From assembly GCF_032854445.1 (NCBI RefSeq), contig NC_088295.1, positions 87,505,836 through 87,565,835 of the forward strand: DNA of 60,000 bases. Reading direction: 5' to 3'. The notes beneath the pieces are model-generated. The model was not told the origin of the DNA. It did no database searches and saw nothing but the letters and a program-made list of their open reading frames with translations. This DNA is from Liolophura sinensis (Eukaryota > Mollusca > Polyplacophora > Chitonida > Chitonidae). Numbering within the stretch: the stretch's first letter is position 1; every line of letters starts with the position of its first letter. The translations under genes and the position numbers were made by a program. Below, in pieces: positions 9,591 to 20,349 of this stretch.

Positions 9591-11420
9591 CACCAAAATT
9601 CAGTGATATAGGGCTACTACTTAGATGGAATATTAAAAAAGCAAATTGGGGTTTATTCCACAGCAAATGTTTGTCTGTCTCAGTGGAGGAAGTTGCTAAT
9701 GACATTGTTGATATATTTAATGATAATGTTATTTCTACAATTACGCCAGTAGCCAATGAAATCATTTCTCGGACGGCAGGTAGATAACAACAGAAACAGC
9801 CCGTACGGTATTGGAATACTGCGTGTACTGATGCTGTTAAAGATAGGAAGAGAGCAAAGAATCGTACATTACGTTCTGGTAAAACAGAAGATATAATTGA
9901 TTATAAGAAGACAAAAGCAGCCCAACGAATAATTAAACAAGCACAAAAAGACCATTGGCAAAATTATTGTTCGAAACTAAGCGAAGATACATCAGTAACT
10001 CAGGTCTGGAAACAGGTCAAGAAAATCAAAGGCCAGAGTAAAGGTTTCTCTAATCCAGCTCTTGTTAAGGGTAACGTCAATGTTATCACGAACGAAGAAA
10101 AAAGTGACCGCCTAGCTGAGCTTTTAGCAATGACGCTAATTATGACCCTGAATTTCTTGAACATAAGAGTAAATTTGAGCTAGAGAATGACCATATATAT
10201 CAAAACGTTTGCTTCGATGAATTACCTATAAATGATAAATTTTCTCTTCAGGAACTTAAGGGGGCACTTCGGCAGACAAACGAGTCATCCCCTGGTCTGG
10301 ATGGAATTGGGTACGCCATGTTGAAAAATATGCCAGATAATTTTTTAAATCTCACGTTAATGCTTATTAATTCTGTGTGGATGAAGATGACCTTACCACT
10401 GTCATGGAAACATGTTGTAGTAGTACCAGTGTGTAAACCCGGTAAGCGCGCGTCACAGCTATCTTCTTACCGTCCCATTGCACTGACGTCCTGTATTTGT
10501 AAGATAATGGAGAAGATGGTTAACTACTGTCTGTTATGGTATTTAGAAAGCCAAAATATAATATCGGTTCAGAGTGGCTTCAGAAAAGGTAGAAGAACCT
10601 TAGACCATTTAGTTCAGCTAGGACATTCAGTTAAGTGTGCGTTAGCTAACAAAGAATACCTTGTGGCTGTTTTCTTAGATGTAGAAAAGGCATACGACAT
10701 GGTTTGGAGGAAAGGATTGTTGTTTAAGCTGAGTAAAATTGGTATTGGTTGACGTATGTTTGGATGGATCAAAAGTTTCTTATCGGACAGAGTTATCCAA
10801 GTAAGAGTTGGTTCTTGTCTACCCAAAAAAGCACTATCACAAACGGAGCACCCCAAAGGCAGCGTTATATCACCTATACTATTCAATGTTATGATAAATC
10901 ACCTTCCTCAGTCCGTACCGTCCGATGTCAAAAAGTCCTTATTCGCAGATGATAAGGCCGTCTGGTTTGCGAACAGAAATCTGAAACATGTAGTAAAAGT
11001 CATTAATATCACTATATCAAATATTTTTCAGTGGGAAAGCTATGGGGTTTTAAAATTTCCTCTTCTACGTCAGAAGCCCTGTTACTAAAATCACATGTGA
11101 TATATCATTAAAAGGGACAGATTACAATATTAAATACACCCTGTATTTCAAATTTCTTGGTATAGTTTTTGATGCTAAGCTTACGTGGAAGAATCATATT
11201 GATGAAGTGGTGGCCAAATGCCAGTCAGCAATTAACCTGATGAAAAGTGTGTCTGGCACTTCTTGTGGGGGGGGGGGGGGGGGGGACGGATAGAAATGCA
11301 TTGAGTAAACTTTATAAATCTTTGATTAGATATAGGTTGGATTATGGAGCGGGGTGTACAACTCTCGTTCACTGAAGATGAGGCTTGACTCTATAAAGGG
11401 ACAGGTTTTACATATATGTA
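9591..11420 (+). pseudogene. LINE 1 reverse transcriptase
   Basis: A lysine-rich linker (9600-10200) leads to SYRPIALTSCICKIMEKMVN, SGFRKGRRTLDHLVQ and FLDVEKAYDMVW. After a stop at about 10750 it gives KGSVISPILFNVMINHLP (usual PQGS, here PKGS) and FADDKAVW, the catalytic motif C, which is intact. After about 11090 the frame breaks, with LTWKNHIDEVVAKCQSAINL and a 19-base G run at 11267-11285 in the thumb region. Confidence 0.88.
11267..11285. repeat. Poly-G tract (19 G) inside the LINE 1 RT
   Basis: An uninterrupted run of G replaces a few codons in the RT thumb region and shifts the frame. Confidence 0.95.
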
Positions 11421-11689
11421 CTGGGGCCATGAGGACTACCCCATCCTGCCTCTGATGTTTTAACTGTGACTTGGCATTCTGAACTATTAGAAAAATTGAA
11501 ACTCCAAAGTCCAAGAAACATTTAGTGTTCTCAATCCACTCGAGATGAATTGCAGCTTGATGAGTCAGTTGTCCAAAAGGAAATAAGATTTCCATTCCCT
11601 CCATGGAAGCTAAGGCTTCCTTTTATATCTACAGAACTCCATTCGAAAGTAAGGAATTCTGACCCTATCAAAAATACAGAACTGTGTGT

Positions 11690-12227
11690 TAAAGATTCGA
11701 TAAAACTGGTATGATTATCTCCACATTTACACAAATGGGTCGAAATGTCCAGAATCTGGAAGAACATCCGCGGCCTTCTGTGTCCCTGAAATCAAGTATG
11801 AAAAAGTCTTACATCTATCTGATCATGTTATTGTCTTCACCTCCGAATTGGTTGCTATCCTTGTGGCGTTAAAATTTGTAGAAGAATTTTGTCCTTCAAA
11901 ATATGTAATATTTACTGACTCTCTAAGTACATTATTTGCTCTGATCAACCATGCTAACAATGTTGTACTTGAGATATTACACTGTTTGACTTATCTTTTC
12001 TATCAGAATATTCAGGTGTGCCTTGAGTGGATTCCAGGCCACGGTAATATTGAAGGGAACGAGAGGGCGGATCGGTTGGCGAAATCAGCGTGTACGAAAA
12101 GTGGTATAGATATTCGTGTAAATATGTCTGTCCAGGCCACAGTAATATTGAAGGGAACGAGAGGGAGGATCGGTTGGCGAAATCAGCGTGTACAAAAAGT
12201 GGTATAGATATTCGTGTAAATATGTCT
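11690..12227 (+). pseudogene. LINE 1 RNase H domain with catalytic Asp lost and 98-bp duplication
   Basis: The domain reads HLYTNGSKCPESG (the usual YTDGS catalytic Asp is Asn, AAT at 11734-11736), SELVAILVALKF (catalytic Glu), VIFTDSLSTLFAL (catalytic Asp) and CLEWIPGHGNIEGNERADRL (final His/Asp segment). The last segment is duplicated: 12034-12131 and 12132-12227 are near-identical with period 98, which changes the frame. Confidence 0.88.
12034..12227. repeat. 98-bp tandem duplication in LINE 1
   Basis: ccaggccacggtaatattga at 12034 recurs with one change at 12132. The copies differ at only a few bases. Confidence 0.92.
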
Positions 12228-12665
12228 ATCTCTGAAATGTTTAGTCTTTATCGAAAACAATTTTATGAAATGTGGCAGCAGGAATGGGAAAATAGTGCCA
12301 AAAGTAGATTTTACTACAGTTTGTTTCCTACAGTAAGAAATGCTTGGGTGTCAGTGAAGGGGAGATTACAACAAGGGTTTTTGATGAGATTGCAGTCAGG
12401 TCACGTTCCCTTGAATTTTTATCTCTATAGAATTGGAAAGCATCCCACTGGGTTTTGTAACCACTGCAATGTTTTAGAAACTATTGATCATTTTTTACTT
12501 CGGTGTCCATATTATGGACAGATTCGTATTGACATATTAAGACGGCTTTCGATTTTAGGTGTGCAACAACCATCAGTGGAGACTCTTTTAAATCCACACA
12601 CCAACAAAGCTCAAATATTTAATTTGGAAGTATTCTTTGTCACAAGAGGTAAGAGATTCTGTTAG
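12228..12665 (+). pseudogene. LINE 1 C-terminal zinc-knuckle region
   Basis: An open stretch ending at a TAG near 12665 carries MFSLYRKQFYEMWQQEW, the LQSGHVPLNFYLYRIGK helix and CNHCNVLETIDHFLLRC, the C-x2-C-x7-H-x4-C knuckle that follows RNase H in this LINE group. Confidence 0.85.
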
Positions 12666-12880
12666 CTGCTATATTGGCCACCTTTAGGGCGTTACCCAAA
12701 TTAAACAGGTTCTGTTTTCATCGTTATTATTTAACTGCTCTCTAATTTTGATAGCTACTTGTTATCTTTTCAGGATGACAAGAGCAGAAAATATTTGGAT
12801 GCTCTGGCATGCATAGGGCTATTATTGCACCTGAATATGCCAATATTTTCTGTTAGTAGTAGCAGTAGTAGTAGTTGTAT

Positions 12881-13426
12881 ATAGGGCACAGAAATGGGTT
12901 AAAATGCGAAGCGGTGTGTTCAAGTCCCGACTCCAGGGTGAAACATATACCATATGTTTTTAAAAGCAAAGGTTATGTAGACGATCGTTAGTTATTTGTA
13001 GGAGCAAATATTCAACGGTTTTCAGTGATGTGGGGACGTGCATGTAAACTCTACTGTGTTAAATCCGCTACAAGATCCAAAAACTGCCTGTTCAATGATT
13101 TCTTGACATGGATGTATAATAATGAACAACTGCACTGTCTCAGCCAAGTTTTCATTCTGACTGTTTGGCTATGTTAAAATTAGTAAAGATGGTGAAATGC
13201 CTTATTTCGATCACTAGGCACTGTGTCTGGACTGAATAGGCCCATCAGCTTTATGTGAGAAACACGGTGGCATAGACTCGCGAGGACTGATACTATATCC
13301 GAAAGGCAATTTCAGTTTAATGTACGAAATGTTTGTATAAATTAGATGGTAGAATTGGATTGTTTTTCAGTTTAAGAGAAAAGACTAGACTAGACCAAAT
13401 GCTCATGCATAGATATAGTGTCCCAC
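12881..13426. other. No gene seen
   Basis: A B-box-like gtgttcaagtcccgactc near 12920 hints at a tRNA-derived SINE scrap. The rest is unassigned. Confidence 0.35.
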
Positions 13427-13482
13427 ATAAAGTTTAATGCCGATGTGGCGTTAAGCCATAATCATTCATTCATAAAGTTTAA
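13427..13482 (-). mobile_element. 34-bp retro-insertion of a LINE 3' end with target duplication
   Basis: ataaagtttaa at 13427-13437 is repeated at 13472-13482. Between them lie 34 bases containing ccgatgtggcgttaagccat followed by aatcattcattc, the extreme 3' end and tail of the LINE at 30299-35922. The insertion reads 3'-end first on the plus strand, with the tail at the right. Confidence 0.8.
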
Positions 13483-13489
13483 AATGAGC

Positions 13490-14435
13490 ACCCTTTTATG
13501 TTATGTTTGAGATATCGCACCTGAGGGCAAACTAGAATGCGTATATTCAGAAAATGAAAAGCTCCTCCACATACGAGTTTACATCAATCAGACACGAATT
13601 ATCTCTATATATCGTATTTCACGAAAAAAATATTCGGCTATCGGTAACGGTACTTTTTGTTTTTGATCTCGAAAGTTTGGCCAAAAGCCTCAGTCACGCC
13701 CGGAGGTGGCTGAGAGGCTGCAAATTCACCTTTAAAAGTGGTATATGATTGCATTTCGTTAGTGACAGGTAATAGTACAAGCTCTACACACTGATATGTT
13801 GTACGTCTTATATTGTTGCCAGGCAAATGCAATTAAAATACCTTTTCTAATTCATAATGTTAAATCCATGCGCCTGGCTTCGACGGACACAAATATAGGA
13901 GGTGGTTTGACCAGTAGACTGTATCGCGAACATTAATTCCTTTGATGATCAGAAACGACACAGCTCCTTGAGTAGTCGCGAAAAACCCCGCACCATTTCC
14001 TGCCACCTGCCGTCATGGACGTCAAGAGGATAGTATGGAAAACTGGTAGGAAAAACTTTCAAGAGACAACAACAACAACTTGAGGTGATATCTGCTAGGT
14101 ATGATTGAGTTAATGAGTGAACGAAAGGACACACAGATTAGACAAGGTGACCACAGTCCACAATTAATTTCCCATTTATATATATATACACATGTTAACG
14201 TTAATGTGGCCTCACATCACCGTCCCTAAATCTGTGAGCCCCAAACACTCCGAGGGTAATAACTTTTGTCTCCTGAGACACCTCCAGTCACATTCCTGAT
14301 TGGGATCGACCGATGAAATTTTTCACAAATGTTTTGTCAAACCCACAAAGGCAGAGGTAGATGAAGCAAGACTTTTCATTACTTTTGCCGAGTGTGCATC
14401 CCCATCGGTTTGGACAAAAACGTGAACATTTATAC
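13490..14435. other. No gene seen
   Basis: Unassigned sequence. Short ORFs on both strands have no recognisable content. A short (TA)n lies near 14180. Confidence 0.35.
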
Positions 14436-14769
14436 TTAGAATGAAACTTTGAAGCCTACCCTACAAATTACAACTTAACAAGCACAAAACAAACCCAAAG
14501 GAGAAAAAGAGACCATACTTAAAACCATCAGGGGGTTACATTACTTCCCCATCCCGAAGTATGAATTGTGGACTTTGGATGTCCGGGAGGTTGCTATTGT
14601 ATCTCGTCACTATTTGTTTACCACACAATCCGCTGGGTGGCTAAAACAGCAGAGCTTTAACTACGAGAGAGTTTTCGAGATGTCCCATGAAGGTGGACAT
14701 ATCACATTGGTAGATATCACTTAGAAAGTGTTTTTAAGTCACGATGTTAATACACTGGAAATAGGCAGA

Positions 14770-15030
14770 CCTGGGTTCAAACCCGCATCGGGTCAGAAAC
14801 CAAAGACTAACAATGGTGCTTAACACTGGGAGGTTAGAGCACCCCACCAAGGCACATTAGACTAATAACGAACCAGCAACTCCTGTTTCCGTGCTTTAAC
14901 CTCTCAGAGCCCAAATTAAGGCGGCAACAAATACCATTTTAATGTCTTTGGTAACACCCGAGCCAGGTTTAATCCCAGGTCTTTTGACCGTGAGGCGGAC
15001 GGTCTAACCATTAGACCACCGACGCAAAAG
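14770..15030 (-). repeat. SINE family B copy in block A
   Basis: Reverse orientation: aacctctcagagccc, gtctttggtaacacccgagcc, B box as ggtttaatcccaggtc, and an A-box-like end gtctaaccattagaccacc. The matching copy at 18525-18765 is in the same position in block B, so the SINE predates the duplication. Confidence 0.7.
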
Positions 15031-16551
15031 CAACGCTCTCAATGACAAGAGCCAATTTAATATGAAAGCTATAGGTTAACACAGGAATAGTTCTGGGATC
15101 GGCCGGCCACATTCCCAGCTTAGCTTCCACATTAACCATTCTGAATCGTTACATTCACATACCTAGTACTCGGTCCTGTTGCCTGTTGTCCTCAAAGTGA
15201 CCTGTACGCAACGAAAACTGGTTTCCCGTGGGTTTAAAGCATTTCTGAACTAATATCACTTTATCATGCGGTAACAAAAAAGACCATAACTTCGCAACTG
15301 ACAGAAATATAACTGGCGCGCCCAATCGGACAGCGACCAAATTTCAAAAAGTCCATTTTTCAAATGACTCTGTTGCTAGCAAGGGTATAGGGTACACTCA
15401 GCAGGTTCTTTTGGTAATTAAGATCAACTTCTTCTTTCACAATTGTCGCTTATTATTTAACAATATTATTGTTAAAACTCCTAAGTTCTAAGCAAGTTGG
15501 CAATAGTGTAATGCTCTTTGTTTCAATCGAAATGTTCCAGGAGTTTGTCTTTTTCCTGACGATGCTGACTAAGACCGATTTATTGCGAAAATGGCGGTTG
15601 GCAATGTTTGACTTGCTTTCGATGCAACACGTGGATTTCTGTGCTCTGTAACATTATGGTTTTTATCACCTACTAATAACTAGGTGATAGTCGGTCAGAA
15701 TTATTGTAGGATTAAAGGAAACGGGTTCTTTTATCGCGCATCTTTGACATGTTAAAGACAGCACACACGAAAAGACCGAGATCCAGATTAGTGAATGGAG
15801 ATTGTGTGCTTTTCAAAGCTAAGCTGGAAGACTGAAACAGATCTCAGATCTAACACAGGAAGATTTTGAAATCCTTAAAGAGGATATACCAGTGATTTCT
15901 GGCAAAACATCGATCAACTCAAATCCAACTAAATTTTTTTCTATTATTTTAGAAAAAACCTAATAATTACTTATCACAAAATATCAGCCTCGGCTTTGCA
16001 TGTGTTATCTGTTTCATCTGATTAGCCAGTATGACTTTTTGTGCGCAGTAATCTCCGGAAAAGCCTGTTTAGCGTTACTTTATTTTTTATTATTACATAA
16101 TCTATGAAAAAATTCCAACCATGTTGAATGACTGATTTGTCAACAACGCTAGTAATTTCCAACACCGAACGTTTTAGGTATCAGAGGCGGACTTTGAACG
16201 TAAAGTGTGAAATATTTCCGAAAATATCTCCTCTGTATTTTTGTGATATCTCAAACTTATTATAACATTTTCCTGAGTCTGTATGTATCGCTGACTTTCG
16301 TAACTGAAAGGAAACGAACTCATGACGGAGATAATATTCTGTTTTTAAAGCCACTATGGAAACAAATGTTCAATTCGACAACATCATGGTGCGAATGTAT
16401 TAGAAATTTTAAACTGTCCGCATGTGGTATTGTTACAGTCAGAGATCTGATTTACCCATATCATAATGGGTTAGATATAGAGAATGCTTCAGTGACTTTG
16501 CAGGTTGTGTGATATGTTACAATGAATGTCCTGTATGTTTCATTCTTTCTG

Positions 16552-16679
16552 ATATAAATGAGTGGCAATGAGGGTCGGTGTGACTTAAGTGTTTGTCAGA
16601 ATTCTGTGGGATACATACACATGTCTGAACCAGTGTGTCACGGGTTACGTATTTAGCAGTATTTATGGAGCGTGTGTGG
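16552..16679 (+). pseudogene. EGF exon fossil A1
   Basis: The text atataaatgagtggcaat starts like a cbEGF exon (DINEC) with the first Cys codon as TGG. CVTGY-type and gcgtgtgtgg/gtgag 3' ends match fossil B at 19842. It is 128 bp instead of 120 and has stops in frame. The dinucleotide before the exon is TG, not AG. Confidence 0.6.
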
Positions 16680-17021
16680 GTGAGTTGCCTACATTACTAT
16701 AGGTATATGTAGAAATGGTTGACCCTAACATAGAAAAAACGAGGAAATGATTGTCTTCGATATTTCCCTTAGACTGTTACATGGACGCACGTGCATGCAT
16801 GCAAGAAAATCATTACTTTTCTCCCCCCCCACCTTCCCCCACGCCTTTGGGGGTGGTGATCTAGTTTTGATAGAGGACCTGGTGTTTAGCCGCTAAGATA
16901 AGGGTGTTGTTTCGGGCAGAGGTCTAATTTACTCATATAATAATCTGTTTGACAGAAACTACCGTGGCGGCTTTCAGATTGTATGTTAATGATTACAATG
17001 AGTGTCTTGTATGTTTGTTTG

Positions 17022-17149
17022 ACACATAAATGAGTGCAACCAGGTTTTGTGGGAGTTAAGGCTGTGTCACAATTCACCACGGCAATTCACAGGCTGGAAA
17101 GAGTTTTCCACGTGTTACAGATGGAACAGTGTTAACAGAGTATGTGTGG
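17022..17149 (+). pseudogene. EGF exon fossil A2
   Basis: A third related copy (flank 16890-17190). With one extra base near the start it reads NECNQ, then LRLCHNS and YRWNS with CV before the donor gtgag. It is preceded by TG rather than AG and lacks several cysteines. Confidence 0.55.
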
Positions 17150-17689
17150 GTGAGTTGGCTACATTTCTACACGTACACATATATAGAAATGGTTTATATA
17201 CACTGTTATATGCATACATGTAATACTCCATGTTTAGGTATATTACTCATTGTATGAAATTAGATATGGTATGATACATAGCCGAAATTTCTTATTTGCC
17301 GCCCACGTAACAACATTCATGTTTGGTTTGTCTACAGGCTGTCTGCCTAAATGGTGTTTTTTCTGATCAATTTAGACTATAACTGTGAATTGAAAACGGA
17401 TCTAGGACAGCAGGCTTTGATTTTTCGGAGAGCAATCTATTCCATTACAGGCCTCCTATGTATGACCCTTTTATTCTATACCCGTGTGTAGTGTTAAATA
17501 CAGTTTTGCGGAAAGGTAAGGGAACCACTCGAGCATGCAGAATAACTATGGTATTTGGACAGCTTTGTGAAATATGTAAGGAGTAACTGACAAAAATATT
17601 TGTTCACCACAATTTGCAAAAGAATTTTTTGGTGGCATACGTCTCAGATCATTGTCCAGAATGACTTGCTAAAGGTCTACCAAAATCTA

Positions 17690-18060
17690 AGTAGAGGAAC
17701 AGAGCTTAATTTGTATAAATGCAACATGGCTGCCCTAAAATCCCCAATATTGCGAATAAAACTAAGGTAATATGTATCTACGAAAACATAAGAGATCAAA
17801 TAACTCTTAAAGTTTATAAGTTTTCCGAGATTAAAGCCAACTATCCGGATTATAAATGTATATATACTAATGGGTCGTGTCTAAGTTGTGTCTTCAGCTG
17901 TTTTTTGCGCAGTAAGTCTATTCTCGTCATCTTCCATACCCGTCTTCAATCTTTTCAGCCGAGGCCAAGGCTCTTCTGCCCTTATCATAACGATGCTGGG
18001 ATGCATTATGTGTGGGAGTAAGATTGAAATGTGTTCATACCCTGTGATTTCTGAAGATGA
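17690..18060 (+). pseudogene. LINE RNase H fragment
   Basis: FSEIKANYPDYKCIYTNGS matches FAEIKADYMDYKCIYTDGS of the LINE at 30.9-32.6 kb, with the catalytic Asp again Asn. A frame-shifted continuation (SSAVF, SSSSIPVF, FSAEA-like) also corresponds. It is an old, truncated copy of the same LINE group. Confidence 0.75.
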
Positions 18061-18184
18061 TCCTGGACATATTGTGAAAAATTAATGTTCTATTATGCGT
18101 ACACTTTGTATGATTCACTCATCGTTTAGTTTAGACAATGTACGTGGATTAAGATAGTGTGCCCTTGGTTTTGCTCATTTGCAG

Positions 18185-18304
18185 ACAGAAACGAATGTGA
18201 TGGCACTTCACCCTGTTCAGATTATGCTGACTGTGTCAATACAATCGGTAGCTATGAATGTACCAGTAAATCTTGTTTTAAAGGGAATGGGATCGTGTGT
18301 GCAG
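18185..18304 (+). CDS. Calcium-binding EGF exon I (receptor-like gene, probably decayed)
   Basis: Acceptor tttgctcatttgcag, a 120-bp exon in phase 1-1, donor gtaaggtg. It reads DRNECDGTSPCSDYADC and then VNTIGSYEC, the D-x-N-E-C calcium-binding start and first four cysteines of a cbEGF domain. The fifth Cys of the usual YxCxC is Ser, and the glycine before F is Cys, so the Cys spacing is abnormal although six remain. It belongs with the EGF exons at 22614, 23499 and 23923. Confidence 0.7.
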
Positions 18305-18524
18305 GTAAGGTGTATTTGTGAATATAGTGCCTGACACCTTTGACAATAAAACTGTGGGTTATTGCTCAAATTTGCATGTTGAGAAGTGGCAAAAGAGGCT
18401 TTGCGGAAACAATGCTTGCTGGCTATCTGCTTTTAAACAACTATAAAAACTGATAGTGGGTAAACACAGTATCATGTTTATTCGTGTCAGAATCTGCGGG
18501 TGGTCGTGGATTTCCGCAGGGGTC

Positions 18525-18765
18525 CATAAAACACTAACAATGGCGCTCAACACTAGGAGATCACTCCACCCAGTCACATTATACTAACAACGAACCAGCC
18601 AGTCTTACTTCCTTACCCTAACTTCTCAGAGCCCAGGCGGCAACAAAAGTAAGGCGACAACAAATACCATTATTTAAGTCTTGGTAACACCCAAGCCGGG
18701 TTTGATCTCAGGCCTCTCGGCCCCTCTGGGGCGGACGTTCTAACCATTAGGCTAGCAACGCAAAA
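18525..18765 (-). repeat. SINE family B copy in block B
   Basis: Counterpart of 14770-15030: aacttctcagagccc, tttaagtcttggtaacacc, gggtttgatctcaggcc, ttctaaccattaggctagc. Confidence 0.7.
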
Positions 18766-19080
18766 GCAATGCTCTCTACAAGAGCCAATTTAATACGAAA
18801 ATTACAGGTTGAAACAGGAAAGTTCTGTGATCGGTCAGCCATATTCCCAGCTTAGCTTCCCCATTAACCGCTCTGAATCGTTACTTTCACAAACCTGGTA
18901 CTCGGTCCTGTTGCCCTTTGTCCTCAAAGTGTGAAAGCTGTGCGCAACGAAAGCTGGTTTTCCATGATTTTAAAGCATTTTTGAATTGATATCACTTTAT
19001 TATACGGTAACAAAAAAGACCATAACGTCGTAAGCTCACTCGAAAAGAATTCTAGGTTAGTGAATGGAAGACTACCGATT

Positions 19081-19133
19081 TGTATTTTTGAATGAATGAT
19101 TATGGCTTAACGCCACATCGGTGTATTTTTGAA
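19081..19133 (-). mobile_element. 29-bp retro-insertion of a LINE 3' end with target duplication
   Basis: tgtatttttgaa at 19081-19092 and again at 19122-19133 flank 29 bases (tgaatgattatggcttaacg through ccacatcgg). The matching place in block A (near 15811) has neither the insert nor the second repeat, so this is a filled site against an empty site. The insert is the reverse of the 3' end of the LINE at 30299-35922. Confidence 0.88.
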
Positions 19134-19841
19134 AGCTAAACCGGAAAGAATAAAACATATATCAGATCAAACACAGGAAGTAGTTTGAAGCATTTAAAAA
19201 GATGATATAGCGGGTGATTTTTGGCAAAGCATCGATCAGCTCAAATCGAGATGAAATTTTGCTATTATTTTAGAATAAACCAAATAATTACTTATCACAA
19301 AGTATCAGTCTCGGCTTCGTACGTGTTATCTGTTTCTTTTTAGCCAGTATGGCTTTTTTGTCTCAGATCTGCAGCATATCCTGTTCAACGTTACTTAATT
19401 GCTTAAATTTACGTAATCGATGAGAAAATTCCAACCCATATTGATTGATTTATTTGTGAACAACACTAGTAATTTTGAAACAGCAAATGTTTTAGATATA
19501 AGAGGAGGACTTTGGATGTGAAGTATGAAACATTGATCTTCTCAGTATTTTTTGCGATATCTCAAACTTATCATAACATTTTTACTGAATCTGCATGTAT
19601 TGCCGATTTTTGTTACTGAAAGTAAATGTACTCATGGCCGAGATAATGTGTTATCTATGAAGCCAGAATGGATACAAGTATCTAAATTTTTGAGAAAATT
19701 TAAAAGTGCACGCATGTTTTTGTTAGGGTCAAAGGTCTGATTTGCCGATAAAATTATGGGTTAGAAATAGAGATTGCTACTGCGGCTTTGTATGTTGTAT
19801 GGTATATTACAGTGAATGTCCTGTATGTTTTATTGTTTGTG

Positions 19842-19961
19842 ATATAAAGGAGTGAGATGAGGGCCAGTGTGGCTTAAGGCTGTGTCAGAATTCTGTGGAA
19901 GCATTTACATGTCTGTACCAATGTGTCACGGGATACAGATGGAACAGTTTTGGGTGTGTGG
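19842..19961 (+). pseudogene. EGF exon fossil B, first Cys mutated to stop
   Basis: Exactly 120 bp before the donor gtgagttgg. In the phase of the live EGF exons it reads DIKE-stop-DEGQCGLRLC, then FTCLYQC, VTGYRWNSFGCV. The first EGF Cys codon is TGA. The two bases before the exon are TG instead of AG, as in fossils A1 and A2. It cannot be a functional exon. Confidence 0.7.
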
Positions 19962-20349
19962 GTGAGTTGGCTAAATTTTCTGCACGTATATGTAGAAATG
20001 GTTGACTCCGTTATGAAAATAGCTGACTTTATCATTTTCCTTAAATTGTTACATGGATGCACGTGCAAGAAAGTTTCAACCAGTGTAATTATTCAGTGGC
20101 AGTAATTTACAATTAGGTGTAATTTCGTGAAAAAACATGAAGACGTATACCTGGAATAAAACTTTGAAGTCTGCCCTACCAAATCATACCACTTATAAAG
20201 CAGGAAAAACAAACATGGTAGCCAAAAGGAGCAAAAGAAAATATATCTAAATATACTACGGGATTACATTCCTTCCTGACTCGGAAGGCTTTGTTGTCCG
20301 AGATCTCCAACATAGCCTGTTTAAGGTTAAGTAAATGCTTAAATTTTCT

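Larger units (their letters stand above)
8878..12880 (+). mobile_element. Degenerate RNase H-bearing LINE (I/Nimb-like), plus strand
   Basis: In order it carries an APE endonuclease, reverse transcriptase, RNase H, a C-terminal zinc knuckle and a short 3' UTR ending near a (TAG)n tract (12851-12875). RNase H after the RT is typical of the I superfamily (I, Nimb and relatives). No CCHC gag ORF lies upstream, so the copy is probably 5'-truncated at the start of ORF2. Numerous frameshifts, a poly-G expansion, a 98-bp internal duplication and a lost RNase H Asp show it is dead. No target-site duplication could be fixed. Confidence 0.9.
14436..16700. repeat. Duplicated block, copy A
   Basis: Several stretches align in order with 18.5-20.3 kb: gcaaaagcaacgctctc, ttcccagcttagcttcc, aaaaaagaccataac, atcgatcaactcaaat, taattacttatcacaaa, gatatctcaaacttat and gtcctgtatgttt. 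The start (gaatgaaactttgaagcc at 14440) recurs after copy B at 20157, so the order looks tandem. A stretch at about 15400-15720 is present only here. Copy A ends in a decayed EGF exon. Confidence 0.8.
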
